Part shown: positions 41,545-51,600 of the stretch, piece by piece
How the letters are laid out: every line of letters begins with the position of its first letter
How positions within the stretch are numbered: position 1 is the stretch's first letter
From: Methylocella silvestris
Lineage (GTDB): Bacteria; Pseudomonadota; Alphaproteobacteria; Rhizobiales; Beijerinckiaceae
Assembly: GCF_002891535.1 (NCBI RefSeq)
Contig: NZ_PDZR01000023.1
Span: 1 to 64,000 of the forward strand
DNA length: 64,000 nucleotides
Direction of reading: 5' to 3'
Position numbers and translations under genes: made by a program
The notes under the pieces: model-generated
The model's database searches: none
What the model was told of the DNA's origin: nothing
What the model saw: only the letters and a program-made list of their open reading frames with translations

Positions 41545-42758
41545 CAGAGCGGCAAACGCACGGTGGCGACGGCAAGGGCCGCGACGCCTTCCTCGCGTCC
41601 CGTGAAACCCAGACGCTCGCTGGTCGTCGCCTTCACCGCGACGCGGTCGAGGGAAATACCGACGATCGCGGCAAGGCCGGCGCGAATGGCGTCCCGATGC
41701 GGCCCGATCTTCGGCCGTTCGCACACCACGGTCGCGTCGATATGGGCGATCATTCCGCCGCGCGCGCGCACCCGCGCCGCCGCTGCCGCGAGGAAGATCT
41801 TCGAGGCGGCGCCGCGCCATTGTGGATCGGAGGGCGGAAAATGACTCCCGATGTCGCCGTCGGCGAGAGCCCCGAGCAGGGCGTCAGTGACCGCGTGGCT
41901 TAAAACGTCGGCGTCAGAATGACCGACAAGTCCATGATCATGCGAAATCTTAACGCCGCCAAGCCAGATATGGTCGCCGGCGCCGAAGGCGTGGACGTCA
42001 TAGCCTTGTCCCATTCGAATGTCGGCGAGATCGCGAATGAGCCTGCCTTCGGCGGCGGCGAGATCCTCGGCGCTCGTAATCTTCATATTGTTGGCGTCCC
42101 CCTTGAAGACAAAAACGCGATGCCCGGCCCATTCGGCGATGGCCGCGTCATCGGTCAGATCGGCGGCTCCTGCCGCGGCGGCTTTCCGGTGCGCGTCGAG
42201 GATCAGGCTGAAATCGAACGCCTGCGGCGTCTGCACGGCCCGCAGACGCGCGCGCGGCGGGGTGGCTGCGATGCAGGCCTCACCATCAATTTCCTTGATC
42301 GTATCGGTGACCGCAATTCCGGGGATCGCGGCGCCATATTCTTTTGCTGCCTCGATCGCGCGAACAATTAATGCATCAGTTGCAAAAATACGTGCAGCAT
42401 CATGAATTAGAACGATATTCGGACACATTATTGGATCGACGGCAAGCGCCTCCAGCCCGGCGCGCACGCTGTCCTGCCGGCTCGCGCCGCCGAAGATGGG
42501 CGCCATCAACTGGCTTCGCGCCGCCGGATCGAGACCGGCGATCGCCTCGCTATAAAGATCGAGATCGTCGGCATGGATGACAGGCGCGATGATCGCGTCC
42601 GGCGCGGCGCGGCCCAGCGCATTGAGGCTGCGGGCGAGGACGGTAAGGCCGGCTACCTGCCGATATTGCTTTGGCGCTCCGTCGCCGGCGCGCGACCCGC
42701 GCCCGGCCGCGACGACGACGATGGCAATCTTGGCAGGCGGAAGGGCGGGAAATTTCAT
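41544..42758 (-). CDS. ispDF: Bifunctional IspD/IspF enzyme of the MEP isoprenoid pathway
   Basis: A 404-aa fusion. Residues 1-235 are 2-C-methyl-D-erythritol 4-phosphate cytidylyltransferase, with the nucleotide loop AAGRGSRAGDGAPKQY near the start. Residues from about 245 (MGQGYDVHAF) are 2-C-methyl-D-erythritol 2,4-cyclodiphosphate synthase, with metal ligands in GYDVHAF and the SDADVLSHAVTDALLGAL helix. The fusion is common in Alphaproteobacteria, skipping the IspE step in between. The start MKFPALPP (complement 42758) is the first plausible one; the frame is open 28 codons further. It diverges from dusB. Confidence 0.96.
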   Translation of the reverse strand: MKFPALPPAKIAIVVVAAGRGSRAGDGAPKQYRQVAGLTVLARSLNALGRAAPDAIIAPVIHADDLDLYSEAIAGLDPAARSQLMAPIFGGASRQDSVRAGLEALAVDPIMCPNIVLIHDAARIFATDALIVRAIEAAKEYGAAIPGIAVTDTIKEIDGEACIAATPPRARLRAVQTPQAFDFSLILDAHRKAAAAGAADLTDDAAIAEWAGHRVFVFKGDANNMKITSAEDLAAAEGRLIRDLADIRMGQGYDVHAFGAGDHIWLGGVKISHDHGLVGHSDADVLSHAVTDALLGALADGDIGSHFPPSDPQWRGAASKIFLAAAAARVRARGGMIAHIDATVVCERPKIGPHRDAIRAGLAAIVGISLDRVAVKATTSERLGFTGREEGVAALAVATVRLPL

Positions 42759-42851
42759 CGACGGTCCAGATTTCGTGCGGCTGTTCCTCTCGCGTTTCGC
42801 AAGCGGCGTCAAATGCGAGCCAAACTGTTGCGAAAGGTTCAAAAAAGAGGA

Positions 42852-42879
42852 TTGCCGCGCTGCACAAAATGACTATGAT
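42852..42879 (+). promoter_or_regulatory. Putative dusB-ntrBC promoter
   Basis: TTGCCG (42852-42857) and TATGAT (42874-42879) are 16 nt apart. Transcription would be expected to start at about 42885-42887, exactly at the ATG at 42886. The match is by eye only. Confidence 0.5.
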
Positions 42880-42885
42880 ATAGGC

Positions 42886-43917
42886 ATGAGCGCTACTGCT
42901 GATAAATTAGGCACGACTGGGAGAGGCGCTATATTGCGAATTGGATCTGTCGCCGTTTCCGGATGCGCTTTTCTCGCTCCGATGTCCGGTGTGACAGACA
43001 TTGCGATGCGTCGCATCGCCCAACGCTTTGGCGCATCGCTTGTTTTTACCGAGATGGTGGCGGCGGAAGCCTACGCGAAAGGCGACGCCGAGAACCGGCT
43101 GAAGGCGGAAGGGCGCGGCGTTGATCCTCATGTCGTGCAAATCGCCGGCTGCGACCCACAGTCAATGGCTCGCGCCGCGCGTATCGCCGCCGACTCCGGC
43201 GCCGCAATCCTTGACATCAATATGGGCTGTCCCGCGAAGAAAGTGATCAACGGCTATTCCGGCTCGCATCTGATGCGCGATCTGCCGCTCGCGCTGGATC
43301 TGATCCGCGCCACCGTTCGCGCGGTCGACATTCCCGTGACGCTCAAGATGCGCCTTGGCTGGGACGAAGCCTCGATCAATGCGGCTGAACTCGGCCGTCT
43401 CGCCGAAGCTGAGGGGATCGCCATGCTGACGGTTCACGGCCGTACGCGCAGTCAATTCTATAATGGCAAGGCAGACTGGCGCGCGATCCGCGCCGTCAAG
43501 GAGGCGGTCTCGGTTCCAGTCGTCGCCAATGGCGATTGCGCCAGCCTCGCCGACGCGGCGCGCATGATGGATGTGTCCGGCGCCGATGCGGTGATGATCG
43601 GACGTGCGGCGATCGGCCAGCCCTGGCTCGTCGGCATGATCGCCGAACGCCTCGCCACGGGCGTGGCCGGCGCGGAGCCGTCGCCAGCGGAAAAAAGCGA
43701 AGCGGCGCAGGAACATTACGAGGGCGTGCTGCGGCTGTTCGGGCGCGAACAGGGAATGCGTCACGCCCGAAAACATCTTGCAGCCTATGCCGAGCGGTCC
43801 GGATCGCCCGCCGCGGATGCTCTGCGCGCAAGGCTGGTGACCGCGAACGATCCCGAAACGGTGCGATCCATTCTGGGCGAGATATTCGATTTTCCCTTAC
43901 GCGCGGAGGCGGCATGA
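42886..43917 (+). CDS. dusB: tRNA-dihydrouridine synthase B (NifR3)
   Basis: A 343-aa FMN enzyme reducing uridine to dihydrouridine in tRNA D-loops. The family blocks [23 protein letters not shown] (with the catalytic Cys), [19 protein letters not shown] and [15 protein letters not shown] are all seen. The start is uncertain: ATG 42886 has no ribosome site and sits at the predicted transcription start, while TTG 42934 has GGGAGAGG 7 nt before it and begins at LRIGSV. As nifR3 in other Alphaproteobacteria, it leads the ntrBC operon; its stop overlaps ntrB (ATGA). Confidence 0.94.
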   Translation: MSATADKLGTTGRGAILRIGSVAVSGCAFLAPMSGVTDIAMRRIAQRFGASLVFTEMVAAEAYAKGDAENRLKAEGRGVDPHVVQIAGCDPQSMARAARIAADSGAAILDINMGCPAKKVINGYSGSHLMRDLPLALDLIRATVRAVDIPVTLKMRLGWDEASINAAELGRLAEAEGIAMLTVHGRTRSQFYNGKADWRAIRAVKEAVSVPVVANGDCASLADAARMMDVSGADAVMIGRAAIGQPWLVGMIAERLATGVAGAEPSPAEKSEAAQEHYEGVLRLFGREQGMRHARKHLAAYAERSGSPAADALRARLVTANDPETVRSILGEIFDFPLRAEAA

Positions 43918-45062
43918 TGGCGGTGCTATTGGCTCCTCGTTCCCATGAGGCCGCGGCGCGCCCAACGGCGCTCGATCCGGCCAGGATGCTTGACGCCTTG
44001 CCGCATCCGGTGCTGGCTGTCGCCCCCGATGGAGCCGTCACCGACGCCAATGTCGCTGCCGAAACCTTCTTCGCGATGAGCCGAGAGGCGATGCGGCAGC
44101 ATCGCCTGAACCAGCTGGTAGCGTGCGGCTCGCCGCTGCTGCAATTCGTTCAACAGGTCAATGAAAGCGGAGCCGCCTTCAACAGCTACCGGATCGATCT
44201 GACGCTGGCGCGCGGCGGCGCCGAACTGCTCGTCGACATTTTCGTCGCGCCGCTGCCGGAAAGCCAGGACGGCGTCGTCGTCATGCTGCAGGAGCGCTCG
44301 GTCACCGAAAAAATGGAGCGCCAACTGACGCATCGGGGCGGCGCGCGCTCCGTCGCCGCCATGGCGTCGATGCTCGCGCATGAAATCAAGAACCCGCTGT
44401 CGGGCATCAGAGGCGCGGCGCAACTGCTTGAGACCGAGGCCAATGATTCCGACAGGGCGCTGACCCGCCTGATCTGCGAAGAGACCGACCGGATCGTCAA
44501 ACTTGTCGATCGCATGAGCGCCTTCTCGGATGGACGGCCCATCGAACGCGAAAGCGTCAATATCCACGCGATCCTCGACCATGTGAAGAAAGTGGCGCAG
44601 GCGGGCTTCGCGCGGCACATCCGCTTTCACGAAAATTACGATCCCTCGCTGCCGCTTGTTTTCGGCAACAGGGATCAGCTCGTGCAGCTGTTCCTCAACC
44701 TCGTCAAGAACGCGGCCGAGGCCATCGAGGTTGGAAAGGACGGCGATATCGAGCTTTCGACGGCGTTCCGCCCCGGCGTGCGCATGCAGATCCCGGGCGA
44801 GAAAGCCCCCGTCAGCCTGCCGCTCGAATGCTGCGTCCGGGACAATGGCCAGGGCGTGCCGGCGGACGTCATGCCTTACCTGTTCGATCCCTTCATCACG
44901 ACCAAGGCTAGCGGAAGTGGCCTTGGTCTTGCATTGGTTGCGAAGATTATCGGGGACCACGGCGGCGTGATCGAATGTGAGTCCGCGATGCGGCGCACTA
45001 CTTTCCGGGTTCTCATGCCGATGTATTCGCCTCCCGCGCAGGCGGATGGGGCGGACGCCTGA
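43914..45062 (+). CDS. ntrB: Nitrogen regulation sensor kinase NtrB
   Basis: A 382-aa soluble histidine kinase that phosphorylates NtrC under nitrogen limitation and is switched to phosphatase action by PII. It has an N-terminal PAS-like domain (about 20-130), the H-box with His156 in [14 protein letters not shown], an N-box in LVKNAAEAI and a G-box in GSGLGLAL. No membrane segment is present, as expected for NtrB. Start ATG 43914 overlaps the dusB stop and has GGAGG upstream; ATG 43917 is the alternative. Confidence 0.95.
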   Translation: MMAVLLAPRSHEAAARPTALDPARMLDALPHPVLAVAPDGAVTDANVAAETFFAMSREAMRQHRLNQLVACGSPLLQFVQQVNESGAAFNSYRIDLTLARGGAELLVDIFVAPLPESQDGVVVMLQERSVTEKMERQLTHRGGARSVAAMASMLAHEIKNPLSGIRGAAQLLETEANDSDRALTRLICEETDRIVKLVDRMSAFSDGRPIERESVNIHAILDHVKKVAQAGFARHIRFHENYDPSLPLVFGNRDQLVQLFLNLVKNAAEAIEVGKDGDIELSTAFRPGVRMQIPGEKAPVSLPLECCVRDNGQGVPADVMPYLFDPFITTKASGSGLGLALVAKIIGDHGGVIECESAMRRTTFRVLMPMYSPPAQADGADA

Positions 45063-45168
45063 GAACGGATCGACTCGACGCAAGTCCCGAGAAGCTCAAA
45101 AGCGCGCAGCGACAGGGTTGCGGCGCTGGCGCTTATCCGCTTTCGCGCCTGAACAAAAGGCTAACGCA

Positions 45169-46644
45169 ATGGCGACCGGAAATATCCTGATTGCAGACGA
45201 CGACACGGCGATACGCACCGTGCTCAGTCAGGCTCTCTCGCGTGCTGGCTATGACGTACGCGCCACAGGCACGGCGGCGACGCTCTGGCGCTGGGTCCAG
45301 TCGGGCGACGGCGACCTCGTCATTACCGACGTCGTCATGCCGGATGAAAACGCCTTCGAGCTTCTGCCGAAGATGAAGAAGCTGCGGCCGGAACTGCCAA
45401 TCATCGTGATGAGCGCGCAGAACACCTTCATGACCGCGATCAAGGCGTCCGAGCGCGGCGCCTATGATTATCTGCCAAAGCCGTTCGATCTGCGTGAATT
45501 GGTGTCGATCGTCGGTCGCGCGATGAGCGAGCCGAAGAACCGCGTCAAGGTCGAGCGCAATGAAGAACTCGAGGGCATGCCCCTCGTTGGGCGCTCGCCG
45601 GCGATGCAGGAAATCTACCGCTCGCTGGCGCGGCTGATGCAGACCGACCTCACTGTGATGATCAGCGGCGAATCGGGCACCGGCAAGGAGTTGGTCGCGC
45701 GCGCCCTGCATGACTATGGCAAGCGCAAGAAGGGCCCCTTCGTCGCGATCAATATGGCGGCCATCCCGCGCGATCTTATCGAAAGCGAATTGTTCGGGCA
45801 TGAGAAAGGCGCCTTTACCGGCGCCAATCAGCGCTCGGCGGGCCGCTTCGAACAGGCCGAAGGCGGGACGCTGTTCCTCGATGAGATCGGCGACATGCCG
45901 ATGGAGGCGCAGACGCGGCTGTTGCGCGTGCTGCAGCAGAGCGAATATACGACCGTTGGCGGCCGCATGCCGATCAAGACCAACGTGCGGATCATCGCCG
46001 CGACCAACAAGGATCTCGCCGTCCTGATCCAGCAGGGCCTGTTCCGCGAGGATCTGTTTTTCCGCCTGAACGTCGTGCCGCTGCGCCTGCCGCCCTTGCG
46101 CGAGCGCGTCGAGGATATTGGCGACCTCGCCCAGCATTTCTTCGCGCAGGCGGCCAGCGAAGGCCTGCCGCTGAAACATATCGAGCCCGAAGCGCTCGAC
46201 CGCATGAAGCGCTACCGCTGGCCGGGCAATATCCGCGAGCTTGAAAATCTGACGCGAAGGCTCGCTGCGCTCTATCCGCAGGAGGCTGTGACCGGCCAGC
46301 TTATCGATATTGAGCTTGCCAGCAACGGTCCCTCACTGGCGCAGGGGCACGCCGCGTCCGTGGCGGGCGTTCGGCAGCACGATCAGTCGGACCGCGGCCC
46401 AGGCCTTGCCGCCGCCATGGAGCGCCACCTCGCCGAGCTGTTCCGCGGTCATGGCGACAGCCTGCCGCCGCCCGGCCTCTATCATCGCATCCTGCGCGAA
46501 CTGGAATATCCGCTGATTTCGGCGGCGCTGGCGGCGACGCGGGGCAATCAGATCAAGGCCGCCGAGCTTTTGGGGCTCAATCGCAATACGCTGCGCAAAA
46601 AAGTGCGCGATCTCGACATTCGCTTGATGCGCTCGCCGCGCTGA
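45169..46644 (+). CDS. ntrC: Nitrogen regulation response regulator NtrC
   Basis: A 491-aa sigma54-dependent activator. Receiver domain at 1-120 with phospho-acceptor Asp54 in [13 protein letters not shown]+ domain at about 145-380 with Walker A GESGTGKE, the intact sigma54 contact motif GAFTGA and Walker B LFLDEIGD; Fis-type DNA-binding helix at the C-terminus ([19 protein letters not shown]). It would activate genes for ammonium assimilation when phosphorylated by NtrB. It follows ntrB by 106 nt. Start at 45169 is the first Met of the receiver fold. Confidence 0.97.
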   Translation: MATGNILIADDDTAIRTVLSQALSRAGYDVRATGTAATLWRWVQSGDGDLVITDVVMPDENAFELLPKMKKLRPELPIIVMSAQNTFMTAIKASERGAYDYLPKPFDLRELVSIVGRAMSEPKNRVKVERNEELEGMPLVGRSPAMQEIYRSLARLMQTDLTVMISGESGTGKELVARALHDYGKRKKGPFVAINMAAIPRDLIESELFGHEKGAFTGANQRSAGRFEQAEGGTLFLDEIGDMPMEAQTRLLRVLQQSEYTTVGGRMPIKTNVRIIAATNKDLAVLIQQGLFREDLFFRLNVVPLRLPPLRERVEDIGDLAQHFFAQAASEGLPLKHIEPEALDRMKRYRWPGNIRELENLTRRLAALYPQEAVTGQLIDIELASNGPSLAQGHAASVAGVRQHDQSDRGPGLAAAMERHLAELFRGHGDSLPPPGLYHRILRELEYPLISAALAATRGNQIKAAELLGLNRNTLRKKVRDLDIRLMRSPR

Positions 46645-46808
46645 TCGATTCGCGCAGTCTGTCTGAAATGCGCAAAATTCGCTGCTCATTGCGGCGACTT
46701 GCCCGCGGTCGCGCCTCGTGGCCGCGGAAATGTCGCAATCGCGCAACACCGTGGCATAATGGCAACTTCCTTTTCGATGGATTTCTGCCTCGGCCCGGCT
46801 GATAGAAG

Positions 46809-49076
46809 ATGCGCGACAGGTTGGAAGCACCAAAGATTCAGGGCGCATCGCGCAGCCAGCGGCGCTTTACCGTCCGCTATGGACCAGCTGTCGTCATACT
46901 GGTCCTGCTGATTGCGCTCGGCAGCTTCCTCGTCTTCGCCGGCTTCACGCCGATCCCCCCGAGCGACGCGGTCCTGCTTGGCCTCCTCATCGCCAATGTG
47001 GTTGGCATCTTCGTCGTTCTTTGCTTCATCCTGATCGAAGCCTATTCGTTGTTCCGCGCGCGCCGCGCCGGGGTCGCCGGCGCGCAGCTCCATATCCAGA
47101 TCGTCGCGCTCTTCTCGATCGTCGCGGCGGCGCCGGCGCTGCTGATGGCCTGGGTCGGCTCGGTCACGCTCGAGCGGAGCCTCAATCCCGGCTTCATGCA
47201 TGATGGGCGAGCCTTCGTTCAGACGACGATCGACGCGGCGCGGCTGTTTCGTGAAGCGCAATGCAAATCGCTGCTGCAGGAAGCACGGCTGACCGCCTCG
47301 GACCTTGATCGCGCCAAGCTGATGTTCGAGGTCGACAGGCCGCTATTTCGTGAATTCTTCACCTCCCGCACGCGCTTTCTCGGCTTCACCGCCGCAGCGC
47401 TCATGAAGCCGGACGCATCGATCATCGAAAAGATCGATACGGGAGCTGCGGTCGGGACGACCATCGTCCGCCCCGAGCCGGCGGATTTCGACGACGCCAA
47501 GAAAAACGAGCCGCTCTGTCTCATCCTTGATGAGGGGAGAACCTTCGCGGCGGTCCGGGCGATGATTTCCTTTGAGAATACCTTTCTCTACGTGGCGCGT
47601 CCGGTCGACCCCTTCACAGTGGAGTTCCCGCGGCAAGCGGCGCGTCTCGTGACGCTTTACGACGCCTTCGACAGCCACAGACGCAGCATCCAGATCGCCT
47701 TTGCGACGATGTTCATTCTGATCGCATTGATCATGTTGTTGTCGGCGACGTGGCTTGGGCTCTCTTTTGCCAATCGTCTCGTCGCGCCGATCCGGCGCCT
47801 CATCGCCGCGACCGATCAGGTCTCGTCCGGCAATCTCAATGTGCAGGTCGCAGTGCGCAAATCGGAAGGCGATCTCGCCCATCTCGGCGAGACCTTCAAC
47901 AAGATGACTTCCGAACTGCGTCTGCAGCAGAACCGCCTGATAGCGGCGAGCAGCCTCATCGATGAGCGCCGGCTGTTCACCGAGGCGGTCCTTTCCGGCG
48001 TTCCCGTCGCGGTCGTCAGCGTCGGCTCGAAAGGCGAGATCACAGTGCTAAACCCCTCGGCGGCGCGACTCGTGCAGCCGGACGGGGAGGGCGTTAAATC
48101 GATCCTTGGCCAGCCGCTCGACAGCGTCCTGCCCGAGATCCGGGAGGTCTTTGCCGAAGCGCGCGCCGGCCAGTCGCGCATGGCGCCGGCCGAGATCTCG
48201 ATCGTGCGCGGCGGGCTGGAGCGACTGTTCAGCGTCTCCATCACCACCGTGCCGACCGGCCGCGGCGGCAGGAGCTATATCGTCACGCTCGACGACATCA
48301 CCGATCTCGTCGGCGCGCAGCGTACCGCCGCCTGGGCCGACGTCGCCCGCCGCATCGCCCATGAAATTCGCAATCCGCTGACGCCGATCCAGCTTTCGGC
48401 CGAGCGGCTCAAGCGCAAATATGGGCGGCTCATCACGCAGGACCGGGACATCTTCGATCAATGCACCGATACGATCATTCGCCAGGTCGACGACATTAAA
48501 CGCATGGTCGACGAGTTTTCCTCCTTCGCCCGAATGCCGAAGCCGCGCGTTGAAAACAATGATCTTGGCGAATGCGTGCGCCGCGTCCTGTTCCTGATGC
48601 GAGTCGCCCATCCGAACATCGTCTTCGAGGACAGCCTGCCCGAGGAGCCTCTGCATGGCCGCTTCGACCGGCGGCTTCTGTCACAAGCCTTGACCAACAT
48701 CGTAAAGAACGCGACTGAAGGCATTGAGACCGAAGTGGCGTCGAGCGGACCATTCGAAGGCCATATCGGCGTCGCGCTTTCCGCCTCGGAGGACATGGTG
48801 GTTATCGACGTCGTCGATAATGGGAAGGGGTTCCCGAAAGACAACCGGCAGCGGCTGCTTGAGCCCTATATGACGACGCGAGCCGAAGGCACCGGACTTG
48901 GGCTCCCGATCGTCGCCAAGATCCTTGCCGACCATGGCGGCGGACTTGAATTACGCGACGCGCCGAAAGGGCGGGGCGCATGGGTCCGCCTGTTCTTCCC
49001 GCTCGACCACGCGACGCCGGAACCGGCGGACGCTTCAGCAGAAGTTGCGCCCGCAACGGCAACTCAAGACTCGTGA
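46809..49076 (+). CDS. ntrY: Nitrogen/redox sensor kinase NtrY
   Basis: A 755-aa membrane histidine kinase. Membrane helices at about 25-44, 53-82, 95-117 and 294-320 bracket a periplasmic domain (about 118-293). A HAMP domain follows (321-375), then a PAS domain (about 385-500), the H-box with His518 in RIAHEIRNPLTPIQ, and the ATPase domain with a G-box in GTGLGLPI. NtrYX pairs in this class respond to nitrogen and redox/oxygen status. It lies 164 nt after ntrC and 10 nt before ntrX. Confidence 0.95.
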   Translation: MRDRLEAPKIQGASRSQRRFTVRYGPAVVILVLLIALGSFLVFAGFTPIPPSDAVLLGLLIANVVGIFVVLCFILIEAYSLFRARRAGVAGAQLHIQIVALFSIVAAAPALLMAWVGSVTLERSLNPGFMHDGRAFVQTTIDAARLFREAQCKSLLQEARLTASDLDRAKLMFEVDRPLFREFFTSRTRFLGFTAAALMKPDASIIEKIDTGAAVGTTIVRPEPADFDDAKKNEPLCLILDEGRTFAAVRAMISFENTFLYVARPVDPFTVEFPRQAARLVTLYDAFDSHRRSIQIAFATMFILIALIMLLSATWLGLSFANRLVAPIRRLIAATDQVSSGNLNVQVAVRKSEGDLAHLGETFNKMTSELRLQQNRLIAASSLIDERRLFTEAVLSGVPVAVVSVGSKGEITVLNPSAARLVQPDGEGVKSILGQPLDSVLPEIREVFAEARAGQSRMAPAEISIVRGGLERLFSVSITTVPTGRGGRSYIVTLDDITDLVGAQRTAAWADVARRIAHEIRNPLTPIQLSAERLKRKYGRLITQDRDIFDQCTDTIIRQVDDIKRMVDEFSSFARMPKPRVENNDLGECVRRVLFLMRVAHPNIVFEDSLPEEPLHGRFDRRLLSQALTNIVKNATEGIETEVASSGPFEGHIGVALSASEDMVVIDVVDNGKGFPKDNRQRLLEPYMTTRAEGTGLGLPIVAKILADHGGGLELRDAPKGRGAWVRLFFPLDHATPEPADASAEVAPATATQDS

Positions 49077-49086
49077 AGGAAATGTC

Positions 49087-50454
49087 ATGGCGAGCGACAT
49101 CCTCATCGTTGACGACGAGGCCGACATCCGGGAAATCGTGTCCGGGATCCTTTCGGATGAAGGCCATGGAACGCGCGTCGCCAAAAACTCCGACGAGGCG
49201 CTGGCCGCCGTCGAAGCGCGCCGGCCGGGCCTCGTCTTTCTCGACATCTGGCTGCAGGGCTCGAAGCTCGACGGTCTGCAAATTCTCAAGATTATCAAGG
49301 AGCAGCATCCGATGCTGCCCGTTGTGATGATTTCGGGTCATGGCAACATCGAGACGGCGGTCCAGGCGATCAAGCTCGGCGCTTATGATTTCATCGAAAA
49401 ACCGTTTAAGGCGGATCGGTTGGTGCTCGTCGCCGAGCGCGCGCTCGAAGCCTCGCGGCTGAAGCGCGAGGTCAGCGATCTGCGCGTGCGCGCCGGCGCG
49501 GTCAATAAAATCATCGGCCGCTCGACCGCGATCAATCAGTTGCGTCAGACTATCGACCGTCTCGCCCCGGCCAATTCGCGTATTCTCATCACCGGCGCGC
49601 CAGGATCCGGCAAGGAGCTTGCGGCGCGCTCCATTCACGAACATTCGGCCCGCGCGAACGGCCCTTTCATCGTCATCAACGCGGCGACGATCGCGCCCGA
49701 CACGATGGAAATCGAACTCTTCGGCGTCGAAGGGAGGGACGGCGCGCAGCGCAAGATCGGCGCGCTCGAGGAAGCCCATGGCGGCACCCTTTATCTCGAC
49801 GAGATTGCCGACATGCCAAGGGAGACGCAGGGCAAGATCCTGCGCGTTCTCGTCGAGCAGAATTTTCAGCGGGTCGGCGGCGGAACACGCGTTCATGTCG
49901 ACGTGCGCATCATCTCATCGAGCGCTCGCGACCTCGCCGCGCTGATCGAGGAGGGCTCCTTCCGGGAGGATCTGTTCCACCGTCTGGCAGTGGTGCCGGT
50001 GCGCGTGCCCTCGCTGTCGGAGCGACGCGAGGACATTACCGACCTGATCGCCTTTTTTATGGACCAGGTGTCGACGACGACCGGCATGCCGAAACGGCTC
50101 ATCGCCGACGACGCCATGGCCGTGCTGCAATCGCATGACTGGCCGGGCAACATTCGGCAATTGCGCAATAATGTCGAACGGCTGATGATTCTGTCTGCCG
50201 GCGACCCTGACGCCGCGATCACCGCCGATCTCCTGCCGTCCGAGATCGGCGCGCTGGTGCCTTCGACGCCGAATGGCGCCGGCGGCGAAAGACTGATGAG
50301 CCTTCCGCTGCGCGACGCGCGCGAGGTGTTCGAGAGGGAATATCTCGTGGCTCAGATCAACCGCTTCGGCGGCAATATCTCCCGCACGGCCGAATTCATC
50401 GGCATGGAGCGTTCGGCGCTCCACAGGAAACTGAAATCATTGCGGGTCGATTAG
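49087..50454 (+). CDS. ntrX: Response regulator NtrX
   Basis: A 455-aa NtrC-like regulator. Receiver domain with Asp53 in FLDIWLQGS; AAA+ domain with Walker A GAPGSGKE and Walker B LYLDEIAD; C-terminal Fis-type helix (INRFGGNISRTAEFIGMER). The GAFTGA loop needed to contact sigma54 is absent: after ELFG the sequence reads VEGRDGAQRKIGALEEA. NtrX proteins of this group are known to lack it, so direct sigma54 activation is unlikely. Start at 49087 follows GGAAATGTC and leaves 10 nt after ntrY. Confidence 0.95.
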   Translation: MASDILIVDDEADIREIVSGILSDEGHGTRVAKNSDEALAAVEARRPGLVFLDIWLQGSKLDGLQILKIIKEQHPMLPVVMISGHGNIETAVQAIKLGAYDFIEKPFKADRLVLVAERALEASRLKREVSDLRVRAGAVNKIIGRSTAINQLRQTIDRLAPANSRILITGAPGSGKELAARSIHEHSARANGPFIVINAATIAPDTMEIELFGVEGRDGAQRKIGALEEAHGGTLYLDEIADMPRETQGKILRVLVEQNFQRVGGGTRVHVDVRIISSSARDLAALIEEGSFREDLFHRLAVVPVRVPSLSERREDITDLIAFFMDQVSTTTGMPKRLIADDAMAVLQSHDWPGNIRQLRNNVERLMILSAGDPDAAITADLLPSEIGALVPSTPNGAGGERLMSLPLRDAREVFEREYLVAQINRFGGNISRTAEFIGMERSALHRKLKSLRVD

Positions 50455-50466
50455 CGCGCGCGAGAC

Positions 50467-51036
50467 ATGACCACGATTGACGCAAGGGATCATGGGCGTC
50501 CTCCGGCCCGGCGCGAACTTTTCATGGCGTTTTTCAAGATTGGCGTCTGTGGCTTCGGCGGCGTCGCCGGCTGGGTTCGGCCAATCCTCGTCGAGGAGCG
50601 GGACTGGCTGAGCGATCGCGAATTCGCCGAATTGCATGGCGCCGCCAGCGTGATTCCGGGCGCGAATACCGTCAATCTCGCGGTGATGCTGGGCGATCGC
50701 TTTCAGGGACCGGCCGGCTCGATCGCCGCACTCTGCGGCCTGCTGCTCGCCCCGCTCGCCATTCTGATTGCGCTCGCATCGCTGTTCGAACACTTCGGCG
50801 ACCTCGCCGCCGTCAAGGGCGCGCTCTCGGGGGCCGCCGCGGCGACGGCCGGACTGGTCGTCGGCAACGCCTATAAGCTGCTTCGCGCGCTGAAAAGCGA
50901 CATTCTCGCCCTGGCGGTCGCCGGAGCGACCTTCGCCAGCGCCGGCCTGCTGCATCTCTCCTTGCTGACGACGCTGCTGCTGGTCGTTCCGGGCAGCCTC
51001 GCCCTGTTCGCCGCCGCCCGCCGCCGGCGTCGATGA
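50467..51036 (+). CDS. Chromate transporter, first half (short-chain CHR)
   Basis: A 189-aa membrane protein covering one CHR domain: FFKIGVCGFGGVAGWVRP, then ELHGAASVIPGANTVNLAVMLGDRF, with about six hydrophobic helices. Short-chain CHR proteins are encoded in pairs that together equal the long ChrA antiporter. The next gene supplies the other half and overlaps by 4 nt. It follows ntrX by 12 nt, so it may be transcribed with the ntr operon. Chromate export is the known role of some members; others may carry sulfate or other anions. Confidence 0.85.
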   Translation: MTTIDARDHGRPPARRELFMAFFKIGVCGFGGVAGWVRPILVEERDWLSDREFAELHGAASVIPGANTVNLAVMLGDRFQGPAGSIAALCGLLLAPLAILIALASLFEHFGDLAAVKGALSGAAAATAGLVVGNAYKLLRALKSDILALAVAGATFASAGLLHLSLLTTLLLVVPGSLALFAAARRRRR

Positions 51037-51584
51037 GCGCGTCTGTGACTGTCTCTCTTGGCCAGATAGCCGCAGCGTTTTTGAGCCTCTCGCTCGGAGC
51101 CATCGGCGGCGCCAACGCCACCCTGCCGGAACTGCATCGCCAGATGGTCACGGTCCTTCACCTTATGGACGATCAGACCTTCGCGAGCCTTGTGGCGCTG
51201 GCGCAGGCCGCGCCAGGTCCCAATGTCATTGTCATGAGCCTGATGGGCTGGCATGTCGCGGGGCCATCCGGCCTCGCCGTTGCGACGCTTTCGATGATTG
51301 GTCCCTCATCCGCGCTGGCTTTTGCGAGCGAGCGCGCGCTGCGGCGCTATTCCGCCAGCGGAGCGGTCGCGATCCTCAAGAAATCGCTGGCGCCGATCGC
51401 GGTCGGGCTGATGGGAGCGAGCGGGCTCGTGCTGGCGCGGGCGGCCGATCGCGGCGTCTTGACGCTGGCGCTGACAGGCGGCATGTCCCTGCTATGCGGA
51501 TTGACCCGGGTTAATCCACTATATGGCATCGCGGGCGGAGCCTGCGCGGGGCTCGCCGGCGCTCTGTTCGGCTTCCCCCTATGA
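51033..51584 (+). CDS. Chromate transporter, second half (short-chain CHR)
   Basis: A 183-aa membrane protein with the second CHR domain: LSLGAIGGANATLPELHRQMV, AQAAPGPNVIVMSLMGWHVAG and further hydrophobic helices. Its ATG overlaps the stop of the first half (ATGA). The two domains have opposite membrane topology in the known long-chain proteins, so the pair likely forms a heterodimer. Substrate uncertain. The dat gene starts 16 nt later. Confidence 0.85.
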   Translation: MSASVTVSLGQIAAAFLSLSLGAIGGANATLPELHRQMVTVLHLMDDQTFASLVALAQAAPGPNVIVMSLMGWHVAGPSGLAVATLSMIGPSSALAFASERALRRYSASGAVAILKKSLAPIAVGLMGASGLVLARAADRGVLTLALTGGMSLLCGLTRVNPLYGIAGGACAGLAGALFGFPL

Positions 51585-51600
51585 CCGTCGCGGAGCGCCT

